Origin: Streptomyces sp. M92
GTDB lineage: Bacteria; Actinomycetota; Actinomycetes; Streptomycetales; Streptomycetaceae
DNA length: 64,000 nucleotides
Assembly: GCF_028473745.1 (NCBI RefSeq)
Contig: NZ_CP101137.1
Span: forward strand, 7,075,501-7,139,500
Direction: 5' to 3'
Each line of letters begins with the position of its first letter. Position 1 is the stretch's first letter. Both the position numbers and the translations under genes were made by a program. Of this stretch, positions 41,463 through 50,092 are shown one piece after another. The notes below the pieces were generated by a model, which saw only the letters and a program-made list of their open reading frames with translations, did not search any database and had not been told where the DNA came from.

Positions 41463-42134
41463 GTGGCCATCCGCGTCCTACTGGTCGACGACCAGCCGCT
41501 GCTGCGCACGGGCTTCCGCATGATTCTGGAGGCGGAGCAGGACCTCGCGGTCGTCGGCGAGGCCGGAGACGGCCTCCAGGCACTCGACCAGGTGCGGGCG
41601 CTGCAGCCCGATGTCGTGCTGATGGACATCCGCATGCCGCGGATGGACGGTGTGGAGGCGACCCGGCAGATCACCGGCCCCGAGCGGGACGGTCCGGCGA
41701 AGGTGCTGGTGCTGACCACCTTCGACCTCGACGAGTATGTGGTGGAGGCGTTGAAGGCGGGCGCCAGCGGGTTCCTGTTGAAGGACGCCCCGGCGGGCGA
41801 ACTGGTGCAGGCGATCCGTGTGGTGGCGAACGGCGAGGCGATGCTCGCGCCGAGCATCACCAGGCGGCTGCTCGACAAGTACGCCACGCATCTGCCCTCC
41901 GGGGAGGAGCCGGTTCCGAACACCCTGCACACGCTGACCGAGCGTGAGGTGGAGGTGCTGAAGCTGGTGGCCCGCGGCCTGTCCAACGCGGAGATCGCCG
42001 CCGACCTCTTCGTCAGCGAGACCACCGTCAAGACGCACGTGGGTCATGTGCTGACCAAGCTGGGCCTGCGCGACCGGGTGCAGGCCGCCGTGTACGCCTA
42101 CGAGAGCGGCCTGGTGCGCCCCGGCGCGCAGTAG
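41463..42134 (+). CDS. NarL/LuxR-family response regulator (orphan)
   Basis: The 223-residue product has a receiver domain with the acidic pocket D9-D10, phosphoacceptor Asp55 (V-L-M-D-I-R-M-P), Thr and Lys of the switch (T-T-F; L-L-K-D-A), and a LuxR HTH at about 155-215 (L-T-E-R-E-V-E-V-L-K-L-V-A-R-G-L-S-N-A-E-I-A). No histidine kinase gene is adjacent, so its kinase is encoded elsewhere. A GAAGGAG site precedes the GTG at 41463, 14 bases after the nuclease gene. Confidence 0.93.
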   Translation: MAIRVLLVDDQPLLRTGFRMILEAEQDLAVVGEAGDGLQALDQVRALQPDVVLMDIRMPRMDGVEATRQITGPERDGPAKVLVLTTFDLDEYVVEALKAGASGFLLKDAPAGELVQAIRVVANGEAMLAPSITRRLLDKYATHLPSGEEPVPNTLHTLTEREVEVLKLVARGLSNAEIAADLFVSETTVKTHVGHVLTKLGLRDRVQAAVYAYESGLVRPGAQ

Positions 42135-42204
42135 CCCGCCGCGCGCTCGCGGCGCGGGGTCACGGGCCCGCGCTCACGACGAGAACCACGAGAACCGCGG
42201 GATC

Positions 42205-42245
42205 CACGAAGGGCGCCCCTCCTCGCCGGAGGGGCGCCCTTCGTG
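42205..42245. terminator. Bidirectional terminator
   Basis: A perfect 18-base stem (42205-42222 with 42228-42245) and 5-base loop lie between the convergent response-regulator (+) and binding-lipoprotein (-) genes, 15 bases from the latter's stop. Confidence 0.88.
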
Positions 42246-42260
42246 TTCGGTCCGGCGGGG

Positions 42261-43865
42261 TCAGCCGCTCACACCCCGGCCCAGCTCCCACACCTGCAGC
42301 GTGGAGGAGGAGTTGAGGAGGTAGGCCGTGCCCGTGATGTCGTCCCGGGCGGCAACGTACTGCTTGCCCTGCCACAGGGGGATCACAGGGGCGTCGATCG
42401 CGGTGATCTCCTGGATCTCGTTGAGGCTGTCCGCGGCGGAGAGCCGGTCGGCCTCACGACGGGTCTCCGGGATCAGCGTGTTGCGGATCTCCGGGTTCGT
42501 GTACGGCGAGTTGAGGATGTTGTCCTTGTCGAGGAACGGCGCGATGAAGTTGTCGGCGTCCGGGAAGTCGGGGAACCAACCCATGCCGAAGACGTCGTAC
42601 TCGCCCTTCAGCTCGGCCGGGCGGAACTTGTCCCAGGCCGTGCCCTTGATGTCGACGTCGAAGAGACCGCTGTCGTTGAACTGCTTCTGCAGGACCTCGA
42701 ACTCCTGCTTGGTCGCGGCTCCGTAGTGGTCCGTCGTGTAGTGCATCGTCAGCTTCACCGGCGTCTCGATGCCCGCGTCCTCGAGTATCGCCTTCGCCTT
42801 GGGCACGCTGGGGTCGCCGTACTTGTTGAAGAACGAGTTGGAGTGGCCGGTGATGGTGGCCGGGACCATCGAGTACAGCGGTTCGGCCTGCGAGCCGTAG
42901 ACCTGCGAGACGAGGGCGCTGCGGTCGACGAGCTGGGCCATCGCCTGGCGGACGGCCTTGTCCTTGACCGTCGGCGCGTCGGTGTTGAAGCCCAGGTAGC
43001 GGATCTCCAGACCGGCGACCTCGATCAGGTCGACCTTGCTGTCCGTGGAGGCGGAGAGCTTCCGGATCTGGTCCGGCGTCATCGTGCGGGCCATCACGTC
43101 GATGTCGCCCTTGTCGATCGCGGTGCTCATGGTCTCGGCGTCCTCGAAGGAGGCGATCTCGACCTTCTCGTTGTTCACCTCGAGGCTCCCCTTGTAATTG
43201 GGGTTCTTGGTGAACACGGCCTTCGTCATCACGTCGCCGTCGACCTCGGCCTTCATCGTGTACGGCCCGGAGCCGTCCAGTTCGAAGCCCTCGCGCAGCT
43301 TGTCCTTCTCGTAGACGTCCTTGTTGACGATGCCGGCGACCGGGGTCGACAGCTTGTACGGGAAGGTGGCGTCCGCGGTGTTGAGGTGGAAGATGACCTC
43401 GCGGTCGCCCTGTGTCTCGACGGTGTCGACGGTCGACAGCAGGCCGTACACCTGGCTGTCGGCCTTGATGGACAGGGCGCGCTCGATGGAGTACTTCACG
43501 TCCTGAGCGGTGATGGCGTCGCCGTTGGCGAACTTCAGGCCGTCACGCAGGGTGCAGGCGTAGCGCTCGTTGCCGGTGTCGGTGAATCCGCACTTCTCGG
43601 CGGCCTCGGGCACGGGTTCGCCGTCGCCCCGGGGCTGGATCATCAGGGTCTGCGTGGTCTGACGCAGGATGTTCCAGGTGCCGACATCGTAGGCGAACGC
43701 CGGGTCGAGGGGCGCGGGCGCGTCCTTCGAGGCGGTGAACCGGTCCGTGGTGCCGACGACGATCGCGTCCCCGCCGCCGCTGCCGCTGTCGGACCCGCCA
43801 CAGGCGGCGAGTACCGGCGCGAGCAGGCCGACGGCGGCCGGCAGCACCAAAGTCTTGCGGTTCAT
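42261..43865 (-). CDS. Family 5 extracellular solute-binding lipoprotein (oligopeptide/dipeptide type)
   Basis: The 534-residue protein has a lipoprotein signal (L-A-A-C, Cys22) and the family 5 fold: an N-terminal lobe (P-L-D-P-A-F-A-Y-D), the signature L-R-D-G-L-K-F-A-N-G-D-A-I-T-A-Q-D-V-K-Y-S-I, a central lobe and I-R-Y-L-G-F-N-T. It should capture peptides or other solutes for an ABC importer, but no permease or ATPase gene lies nearby. It is isolated between the response regulator and HAD genes; it may use a shared transporter. The upstream gap carries unusual inverted repeats. Confidence 0.92.
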   Translation of the reverse strand: MNRKTLVLPAAVGLLAPVLAACGGSDSGSGGGDAIVVGTTDRFTASKDAPAPLDPAFAYDVGTWNILRQTTQTLMIQPRGDGEPVPEAAEKCGFTDTGNERYACTLRDGLKFANGDAITAQDVKYSIERALSIKADSQVYGLLSTVDTVETQGDREVIFHLNTADATFPYKLSTPVAGIVNKDVYEKDKLREGFELDGSGPYTMKAEVDGDVMTKAVFTKNPNYKGSLEVNNEKVEIASFEDAETMSTAIDKGDIDVMARTMTPDQIRKLSASTDSKVDLIEVAGLEIRYLGFNTDAPTVKDKAVRQAMAQLVDRSALVSQVYGSQAEPLYSMVPATITGHSNSFFNKYGDPSVPKAKAILEDAGIETPVKLTMHYTTDHYGAATKQEFEVLQKQFNDSGLFDVDIKGTAWDKFRPAELKGEYDVFGMGWFPDFPDADNFIAPFLDKDNILNSPYTNPEIRNTLIPETRREADRLSAADSLNEIQEITAIDAPVIPLWQGKQYVAARDDITGTAYLLNSSSTLQVWELGRGVSG

Positions 43866-44104
43866 GCTCGAGTTTCTCCAGAGCTGTCGGTCCGTGTATC
43901 CGGCATGCAGGGGTGTCGCGGCGGATCACGGGGGTAGTGGCCGATGTTCTCGCGACGAGGTTAGTCCGCGCCCGCAGGGGGGTTCGCAGCCACCGGAGTT
44001 GAGGGCTCATCACGGAGCGAAACCGGGTGTGGACGCACCGAAAACCCGACAGTGGAAGGATTAGTGCAGGGTTTCATCAATCGGGACACAAGGGCGCCTC
44101 GACA

Positions 44105-44189
44105 ACGTTCGCCAAGCGTCGGACAGCACAGTCAACCCCTTCTGTCGACCCTTGACAGCGTGGCGAACGTCACAGAAGCGGGTTGACTG
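44105..44189 (-). promoter_or_regulatory. Interlocked inverted repeats (pseudoknot-like element)
   Basis: Two long inverted repeats interlock. Stem A pairs 44105-44114 with 44161-44170 (10 of 10 bases). Stem B pairs 44129-44144 with 44173-44189 (16 pairs, one bulged base). The left arm of B lies inside the A loop and its right arm outside, so both can form only as a pseudoknot, or else they are alternatives. A short ctgtc/gacag dyad lies in the loop. It sits between the HAD stop and the lipoprotein start, both on the minus strand; the rest of the 374-base gap shows nothing more. Confidence 0.6.
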
Positions 44190-44239
44190 ACGGGGCCGTG
44201 ATTCGGCCATTCGGAGCGATGGCATTTCCCCGTGAACGC

Positions 44240-44941
44240 CTAGCGCATTTGCGTCATCAGACCGCGCAGAAATGTCAGGTCGACCTCTTCCAACGAGCCG
44301 ACCACCGTGCGCCGGGCGCCCGGGGTAATGGGGGCCACCGAGGGCACGGCCACGACGTGGCAGCCCGCGGCCTCCGCGGCGGCGACGCCCGTCGTGGTGT
44401 CCTCGACGACGGCGCACCGCGCCGGGTCCACGCCGAGGCCGACCGCGGCGGCCAGGTAGGGGTCCGGGTGGGGCTTGGTCCGCGGTACCTCGTCGCCGGC
44501 CACGGTCAGGCCGAAGTGCTGGGGGCCCAGCGAGGCCAGCACACGGTCGATGATGCGCCGGTGGGAGGCGGAGACCAGGGCCGTGGGAATCTCGTGCGCG
44601 GACAGCTCCCCGAGCAGCCGGGCGGCTCCCGGCATGAGCGGCAGGGTGCGGCCGATGCGTTCCTCGAAGCCGTCGTTGAGCAGCACGCTGAGTTCGGCGA
44701 GTGTGATGTCGGCCCCGGTGGCCTCGATCAGGAATCCGGCGCTGCGGCTCATGGGGCCGCCGACGACCACGTGGCGCCAGGAGTCGTCGAGGGTGTGGCC
44801 GAGGGCGGCGAAGACCTCGACCTCGACGTCCCACCAGAAGCCCTCGGTGTCCACCAGGGTGCCGTCCATGTCGAGGAGCACGGCCTGCAGGGCGGAGCCT
44901 TCGGCCGTACGGGTTCCGAGCGCGGGGACCGTACTGGTCAT
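44240..44941 (-). CDS. HAD-superfamily hydrolase (beta-phosphoglucomutase/phosphatase type)
   Basis: The 233-residue enzyme has HAD motif I L-D-M-D-G-T-L-V-D (nucleophile Asp24, acid Asp26), motif II V-S-A-S-H, motif III K-P-H-P-D-P-Y and motif IV V-V-E-D-T-T-T-G, with a helical C1 cap. The subgroup hydrolyses sugar phosphates or related compounds; the exact substrate is open. A GGAGGT site precedes the ATG at 44941. It lies downstream of metH on the same strand, separated by a terminator. Confidence 0.9.
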   Translation of the reverse strand: MTSTVPALGTRTAEGSALQAVLLDMDGTLVDTEGFWWDVEVEVFAALGHTLDDSWRHVVVGGPMSRSAGFLIEATGADITLAELSVLLNDGFEERIGRTLPLMPGAARLLGELSAHEIPTALVSASHRRIIDRVLASLGPQHFGLTVAGDEVPRTKPHPDPYLAAAVGLGVDPARCAVVEDTTTGVAAAEAAGCHVVAVPSVAPITPGARRTVVGSLEEVDLTFLRGLMTQMR

Positions 44942-44966
44942 CCACGTACCTCCTTGAAGGGACGAT

Positions 44967-44997
44967 CAGGCCGGTTCCCACAAGGGGAACCGGCCTG
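44967..44997 (-). terminator. Terminator downstream of metH
   Basis: A perfect 13-base stem (44967-44979 with 44985-44997) with a 5-base loop lies about 115 bases beyond the metH stop and 25 bases upstream of the HAD gene start. Confidence 0.75.
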
Positions 44998-45111
44998 CAG
45001 TGGACCGACCAGTATACGTCGTGCGGGACGGGAACGCCTGGTGTGGCCCGTGGAGCTGAACTGAGACTGCGCCGGGCTCCCAGGGCCTGTCGCCGGATCA
45101 GGCCGCGGACG

Positions 45112-48100
45112 CTAGCGGGCGTTGAAGTACTTGGCCTCCGGGTGGTGGATCACGATGGCGTCGGTGGACTGCTCGGGGTGGAGCTGGAACTCCTCGGACA
45201 GGTGGACGCCGATGCGCTCCGGCTGGAGCAGGTCGGCGATCTTGGCGCGGTCCTCCAGGTCCGGGCAGGCACCGTAGCCGAGGGAGAAGCGGGCGCCCCG
45301 GTACTTCAGGGCGAACATGTCCTCCATCTGGGCCGGGTCCTCACCCCCGAAGCCGAGTTCGGCGCGGACGCGGGCGTGCCAGTACTCGGCGAGGGCTTCG
45401 GCGAGCTGGACGGACAGGCCGTGCAGTTCGAGGTAGTCGCGGTAGGCGTTGGCCTCGAACATGCGGGCGGTCTCCTCGCCGATGCGGGAGCCGACGGTGA
45501 CGACCTGGAAGCCGACGACGTCCCTCTCGCCGGACTCCTCCGGGCGGAAGAAGTCGGCCAGGCACAGGCGCCGGCCTCGGCGCTGGCGCGGGAAGGTGAA
45601 CCGGGTGCGCTCGTTGCCGTCGTCGTCGAGGACGATGAGGTCGTCGTCCTTGGAGACGCAGGGGAAGTAGCCGTGGACCACGGCCGCCTCCAGGAGGTTC
45701 TCCGTCTGGAGGCGGTCCAGGAGTCCGCGCAGCCGCGGCCGTCCCTCGGTCTCGACCAGTTCCTCGTAGGTGGGGCCCTCGCCGGTGCGGGCCTGCTTGA
45801 GGCCCCACTGGCCCTTGAAGAGGGCGCCTTCGTCGAGCCAGGAGGCGTACTCCTTGAGCTGGATGCCCTTGATCACGCGCGTGCCCCAGAAGGGCGGGGC
45901 GGGGACGGGGTTGTCGGTGGCGACGTCCGAGCGGACGTGTCCTTCCTCGGGCCGCTCCTCGATCTCGACGGTGGCCGCCTTGACCCGGCGCTGCTTCAGC
46001 TCGGGCAGCTTGGCGCCGGGCACGCCGCGCTTGATGCCGATCAGGGCGTCCATCAGGCGCAGGCCCTCGAAGGCGTCGCGGGCGTAGCGGACCTCGCCGT
46101 CGTAGACCTCGTGGAGGTCCTGTTCGACGTAGGCGCGGGTGAGGGCGGCGCCGCCGAGGATGACCGGGTAGTCGGCGGCCAGGCCGCGCTGGTTGAGCTC
46201 CTCCAGGTTCTCCTTCATGATCACCGTGGACTTGACCAGGAGCCCGGACATGCCGATGACGTCGGCCTTGTGCTCGCCGGCCGCCTCCAGGATCGCGGAG
46301 ACCGGCTGCTTGATGCCGAGGTTGACGACGTTGTAGCCGTTGTTGGACAGGATGATGTCGACGAGGTTCTTGCCGATGTCGTGGACGTCGCCGCGGACGG
46401 TGGCCAGCACGATCGTGCCCTTGCCGTCGTCGTCGGTCTTCTCCATGTGCGGCTCCAGATGGGCCACCGCGCTCTTCATCACCTCGGCGGACTGGAGCAC
46501 GAACGGCAGCTGCATCTGCCCCGAGCCGAACAGCTCACCGACGACCTTCATGCCTTCCAGCAGCGTGTCGTTGACGATGTCCAGGGCCGGACGCCCGGTG
46601 AGGGCTTCGTCCAGGTCGGCCTCCAGGCCGTTCTTCTCGCCGTCGATGATGCGGCGCTTGAGACGCTCCTCCAGCGGGAGGGCGGCCAGTTCCTCGGCCT
46701 TGGACGCCTTCAGCGACTTGGCGGTGGCGCCCTCGAAGAGCTGCATCAGCTTCTGGAGGGGGTCGTAGCCCTCGCGGCGGCGGTCGTAGATCAGGTCCAG
46801 GGCCGTGGTCACCTGCTCCTCGTCGAACCGGGCGATCGGCAGGATCTTGCTCGCGTGCACGATCGCCGAGTCCAGGCCGGCCTTCACGCACTCGTCCAGG
46901 AACACACTGTTGAGCAGGATGCGGGCGGCCGGGTTCAGGCCGAAGGAGATGTTCGACAGACCCAGCGTGGTCTGCACGTCCGGGTGCCGCTTCTTCAGCT
47001 CCCGGATGCCCTCGATCGTGGCCACACCGTCCTTGCGGGACTCCTCCTGCCCGGTGCAGATCGTGAAGGTCAGGCAGTCGACCAGGATGTCCGACTCGTG
47101 GATGCCCCAGTTCCCGGTCAGGTCGTCGATCAGCCGCTCGGCGATCTCGACCTTCTTCTCCGCCGTACGGGCCTGGCCCTCCTCGTCGATGGTCAGCGCG
47201 ATCAGCGCCGCCCCGTGCTCCCGGGCCAGCGTGGTGACACGGGCGAACCGGGACTCCGGACCCGCACCGTCCTCGTAGTTCACCGAGTTGATCACCGCAC
47301 GGCCGCCGAGCTTCTCCAGGCCGGCCTGGATGACGTCGACCTCGGTGGAGTCCAGCACGATCGGCAGCGTGGACGCGGTGGCGAAACGCCCCGCCAGCTC
47401 CTCCATGTCGGCCACGCCGTCCCGGCCCACGTAGTCCACGCACAGGTCCAGCATGTGCGCGCCCTCGCGGATCTGGTCCCGGGCCATCTCCACACAGTCG
47501 TCCCAGCGGCCCTCCAGCATCGCCTCACGGAACTTCTTCGACCCGTTCGCGTTCGTCCGCTCACCGATCGCGAGGTAGGACGTGTCCTGCCGGAACGGCA
47601 CGGTCTGGTACAGCGAGGCGGCGCCGGGCTCGGGACGCGGGTGCCGGTCGGTGGGGGCGGTGCCCCGGACCCGCTCCACGACCTGGCGCAGGTGCTCGGG
47701 GGTGGTGCCGCAGCAGCCGCCCACCAGGGACAGCCCGTACTCCCGCACGAACGTCTCCTGCGCGTCCGCCAGCTCCGGCGCGGTCAGCGGGTAGTGCGCG
47801 CCGTCCTTGCCGAGGACGGGCAGACCGGCGTTGGGCATGCAGGACAGCGGGATGCGGGAGTGGCGGGCGAGGTAGCGCAGGTGCTCGCTCATCTCGGCCG
47901 GGCCGGTCGCGCAGTTCATGCCGATCATGTCGATGCCGAGCGGCTCCAGCGCGGTGAGCGCGGCGCCGATCTCCGAGCCCAGCAGCATGGTGCCGGTGGT
48001 CTCGACGGTCACGGACACGATGACGGGCAGGTCGAGACCGAGGGCGTCCAGGGCGCGCCGGGCGCCGAGCACGGAGGCCTTGGTCTGCAGGAGGTCCTGC

Positions 48101-48624
48101 GTGGTCTCCACCAGCAGCGCGTCGGCGCCGCCCGCGACCAGGCCCTCGGCGTTGCGCTGGTAGGCGTCGCGCAGGACGGTGTACGGGGCGTGGCCGAGGG
48201 TGGGCAGCTTGGTGCCTGGGCCGATCGAGCCGAGGACCCAGCGCTGCCGTCCGTCGCGGGCGGCGAACGCGTCGGCGGTCTCGCGGGCCACCCGGGCACC
48301 GGCCTCGGACAGCTCGTGGACGCGCTCGGGGATGTCGTACTCGCCGAGGGCGGAGTGGTTCGCGCCGAAGGTGTTGGTGCCCACGCAGTCCACGCCGGCG
48401 GCGAAGTACTCCTCGTGCACCGAGCGCACGATGTCCGGGCGGGTGACGTTGAGGACCTCGTTGCAGCCCTCCAGCTGCTGGAAGTCGTCCAGCGTCGGGT
48501 TCTGCGCCTGGAGCATGGTGCCCATCGCGCCGTCGGCGACCACCACGCGGGTGGCGAGGGCCTCTCGGAGGGCGGACACGCGGGTCCGGGTGTCGGCGGG
48601 CGGGGTGGATGGCGACGAGGCCAT
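45112..48624 (-). CDS. metH: Cobalamin-dependent methionine synthase MetH
   Basis: The 1170-residue enzyme transfers a methyl group from methyltetrahydrofolate to homocysteine through cobalamin. Domains run in order: homocysteine S-methyltransferase (about 20-335, zinc ligands in G-G-C-C-G-T-T-P), pterin-binding (about 350-620), cobalamin cap and Rossmann domain (about 640-890) with D-V-H-D-I-G-K-N and the axial His at 749, and the activation domain (about 900-1170) with R-F-T-F-P-R-Q-R. All are intact. The ATG at 48624 follows GGGAG. No cobalamin riboswitch was recognised upstream. It is divergent from gylR. Confidence 0.97.
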   Translation of the reverse strand: MASSPSTPPADTRTRVSALREALATRVVVADGAMGTMLQAQNPTLDDFQQLEGCNEVLNVTRPDIVRSVHEEYFAAGVDCVGTNTFGANHSALGEYDIPERVHELSEAGARVARETADAFAARDGRQRWVLGSIGPGTKLPTLGHAPYTVLRDAYQRNAEGLVAGGADALLVETTQDLLQTKASVLGARRALDALGLDLPVIVSVTVETTGTMLLGSEIGAALTALEPLGIDMIGMNCATGPAEMSEHLRYLARHSRIPLSCMPNAGLPVLGKDGAHYPLTAPELADAQETFVREYGLSLVGGCCGTTPEHLRQVVERVRGTAPTDRHPRPEPGAASLYQTVPFRQDTSYLAIGERTNANGSKKFREAMLEGRWDDCVEMARDQIREGAHMLDLCVDYVGRDGVADMEELAGRFATASTLPIVLDSTEVDVIQAGLEKLGGRAVINSVNYEDGAGPESRFARVTTLAREHGAALIALTIDEEGQARTAEKKVEIAERLIDDLTGNWGIHESDILVDCLTFTICTGQEESRKDGVATIEGIRELKKRHPDVQTTLGLSNISFGLNPAARILLNSVFLDECVKAGLDSAIVHASKILPIARFDEEQVTTALDLIYDRRREGYDPLQKLMQLFEGATAKSLKASKAEELAALPLEERLKRRIIDGEKNGLEADLDEALTGRPALDIVNDTLLEGMKVVGELFGSGQMQLPFVLQSAEVMKSAVAHLEPHMEKTDDDGKGTIVLATVRGDVHDIGKNLVDIILSNNGYNVVNLGIKQPVSAILEAAGEHKADVIGMSGLLVKSTVIMKENLEELNQRGLAADYPVILGGAALTRAYVEQDLHEVYDGEVRYARDAFEGLRLMDALIGIKRGVPGAKLPELKQRRVKAATVEIEERPEEGHVRSDVATDNPVPAPPFWGTRVIKGIQLKEYASWLDEGALFKGQWGLKQARTGEGPTYEELVETEGRPRLRGLLDRLQTENLLEAAVVHGYFPCVSKDDDLIVLDDDGNERTRFTFPRQRRGRRLCLADFFRPEESGERDVVGFQVVTVGSRIGEETARMFEANAYRDYLELHGLSVQLAEALAEYWHARVRAELGFGGEDPAQMEDMFALKYRGARFSLGYGACPDLEDRAKIADLLQPERIGVHLSEEFQLHPEQSTDAIVIHHPEAKYFNAR

Positions 48625-48924
48625 GAAAGGGCTCCCTAGGATGCGACGGCTGTCGGCTTTGCGCTGCCCGGTTCCGTCCATGGGGGACGCCCCCGGGAGA
48701 GAACGCACGCCGCCAGGGTAGCCGGGACCCGAGGCCGGTGGTCGAGGAGTCCACGTGACGGACGAGGATGGCGGGTCGGGGGCCCGCCGAAGGGGTGACT
48801 TCCCGGTCCCGGGGGATGTGCCGGTGAACGGCCGGCGGCCGTCCCGGAACGGCCGTCGGGCTGGTGGTCCCGGGCGATCGAATCCGGCCGGAGTGCAACA
48901 GTTGCCCGCCGACCATTAGCGGGA
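48625..48924. other. metH-gylR intergenic region
   Basis: About 300 bases upstream of metH and before the gylR operators. One short hairpin, 7 bases per arm (48836-48842 with 48849-48855), was seen. No B12-box-like consensus and no gene were found; metH is probably controlled by a conventional promoter here. Confidence 0.4.
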
Positions 48925-48961
48925 GGTCGGCATGGACCGGTAGTGTTCGGCATTGCCGAAC
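48925..48961. promoter_or_regulatory. gylR promoter-operator (tandem GylR sites)
   Basis: A perfect dyad GTTCGGCA-T-TGCCGAAC (48945-48961) is preceded 20 bases upstream by a related half-conserved copy (48925-48941, GGTCGGCATGG). A closely similar sequence lies before glpF. This fits the known autoregulation of the glycerol operon by GylR. Minus-10-like TAGTGT overlaps the dyad at 48941. Confidence 0.7.
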
Positions 48962-49013
48962 GACGTCAGCGACGCCGAGGTCGGCAGTCGAAGGGGACGG
49001 AGGCAGTACGTCG

Positions 49014-49778
49014 ATGGCACGGAACATCCAGTCGCTCGAACGGGCGGCCGCGATGCTGCGCCTGCTCGCGGGCGGTGAGCGAAGGCTCGGCCTGTCGGAC
49101 ATCGCCTCGTCGCTGGGTCTGGCCAAGGGCACCGCGCACGGCATCCTGCGCACCCTCCAGCAGGAGGGTTTCGTGGAGCAGGACGGGGCTTCCGGGCGCT
49201 ATCAGCTGGGCGCCGAGCTGCTGCGCCTGGGGACGACCTACCTCGACGTGCACGAACTGCGGGCCCGCGCCCTGGTGTGGACGGACGACCTGGCGCGCTC
49301 CAGCGGGGAGAGCGTCCACCTGGGGGTCCTGCACCAGCAGGGCGTACTGATCGTGCACCACGTCTTCCGTCCCGACGACAGCCGGCAGGTGCTGGAGATC
49401 GGCGCCATGCAGCCGCTGCACTCCACGGCGCTGGGCAAGGTGCTCTCGGCGTACGACCCGGTCGCGCACAGCGAGGCGCTGGAGGCCGACCGCAAGGCGT
49501 ACACCGACCGGACCGTGTGCGAGCCGGACGGGTTCGAGCACATCCTCGACATCACGCGCGCGCGGGGCTACGCGGCGGACGTGGAGGAGACCTGGGAGGG
49601 CGTCGCGTCCATCGCCGCCCCCATCCACGACCGCAGGCGCATGCCGGTCGGCGCGGTCGGCATCACGGGTGCCGTGGAACGGCTGTGCCGGGAGGGCGAG
49701 CTGCGTCCCGAGCTGGTCGCGGCGGTACGGGACTGTGCCCGCGCGGTGTCGCGGGACCTGGGTGCCGGGCGGTTCTAG
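49014..49778 (+). CDS. gylR: Glycerol operon regulator GylR (IclR family)
   Basis: The 254-residue protein, the length I recall for S. coelicolor GylR, has an N-terminal IclR winged HTH (L-S-D-I-A-S-S-L-G-L-A-K-G-T-A-H-G-I-L at about 26-45) and a C-terminal IclR effector domain (about 75-250). It represses the glycerol genes downstream and its own gene; glycerol-3-phosphate is the accepted inducer for S. coelicolor. A GGAGG site precedes the ATG at 49014. Confidence 0.95.
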   Translation: MARNIQSLERAAAMLRLLAGGERRLGLSDIASSLGLAKGTAHGILRTLQQEGFVEQDGASGRYQLGAELLRLGTTYLDVHELRARALVWTDDLARSSGESVHLGVLHQQGVLIVHHVFRPDDSRQVLEIGAMQPLHSTALGKVLSAYDPVAHSEALEADRKAYTDRTVCEPDGFEHILDITRARGYAADVEETWEGVASIAAPIHDRRRMPVGAVGITGAVERLCREGELRPELVAAVRDCARAVSRDLGAGRF

Positions 49779-49789
49779 GAGGGTACTGG

Positions 49790-49825
49790 CAGGGGCCGGG
49801 ACGCCAGAGGGCGTTCCGGCCCCTG
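49790..49825 (+). terminator. Terminator of gylR
   Basis: A 16-base stem (49790-49805 with 49810-49825) with one wobble pair and a 4-base loop lies 11 bases after the gylR stop. It would separate gylR from the glpFKD promoter. Confidence 0.8.
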
Positions 49826-49946
49826 GCGTTTCCCGGGTGACCGTCCCGCGGCGCGATCGATAGCCCGCGACGATCAATAACGATCGTGCTTTCGATAACA
49901 CAGCTCTTGACGCATCCGTGACGCCACGGCGAGACTCGCGTCCATC

Positions 49947-49963
49947 GGTCGGCATTGTCGAAC
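49947..49963. promoter_or_regulatory. GylR operator of the glpFKD promoter
   Basis: GGTCGGCATTGTCGAAC differs at two positions from the perfect dyad before gylR. A consensus Streptomyces -10 (TAGAGT, 49983-49988) follows 19 bases later, so the operator covers the -35 region. The 314-base gap from gylR to glpF also holds an A/T-rich stretch at 49856-49905 and no gene. Confidence 0.75.
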
Positions 49964-50092
49964 ACCTACCGGCAATACGCGTTAGAGTGTGACAACGCCA
50001 AGGGCCGCCATCGCTCTCACACCGAGGGCGCCGGAACACCCGGAGGGACCCGGGGTTCGGCTTCCCCTGGACGAAGGACAAAGGAGTCGCGG

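Noticed and set aside
45043..48639. A 1198-residue plus-strand frame opposite metH
   Set aside because: It is the mirror of metH: third-position G/C on the coding strand removes stop codons from the antisense frame. metH has all domain motifs.
48625..48944. A cobalamin riboswitch upstream of metH
   Set aside because: I looked for the B12-box consensus on the minus strand and did not find it; only a short hairpin is present.
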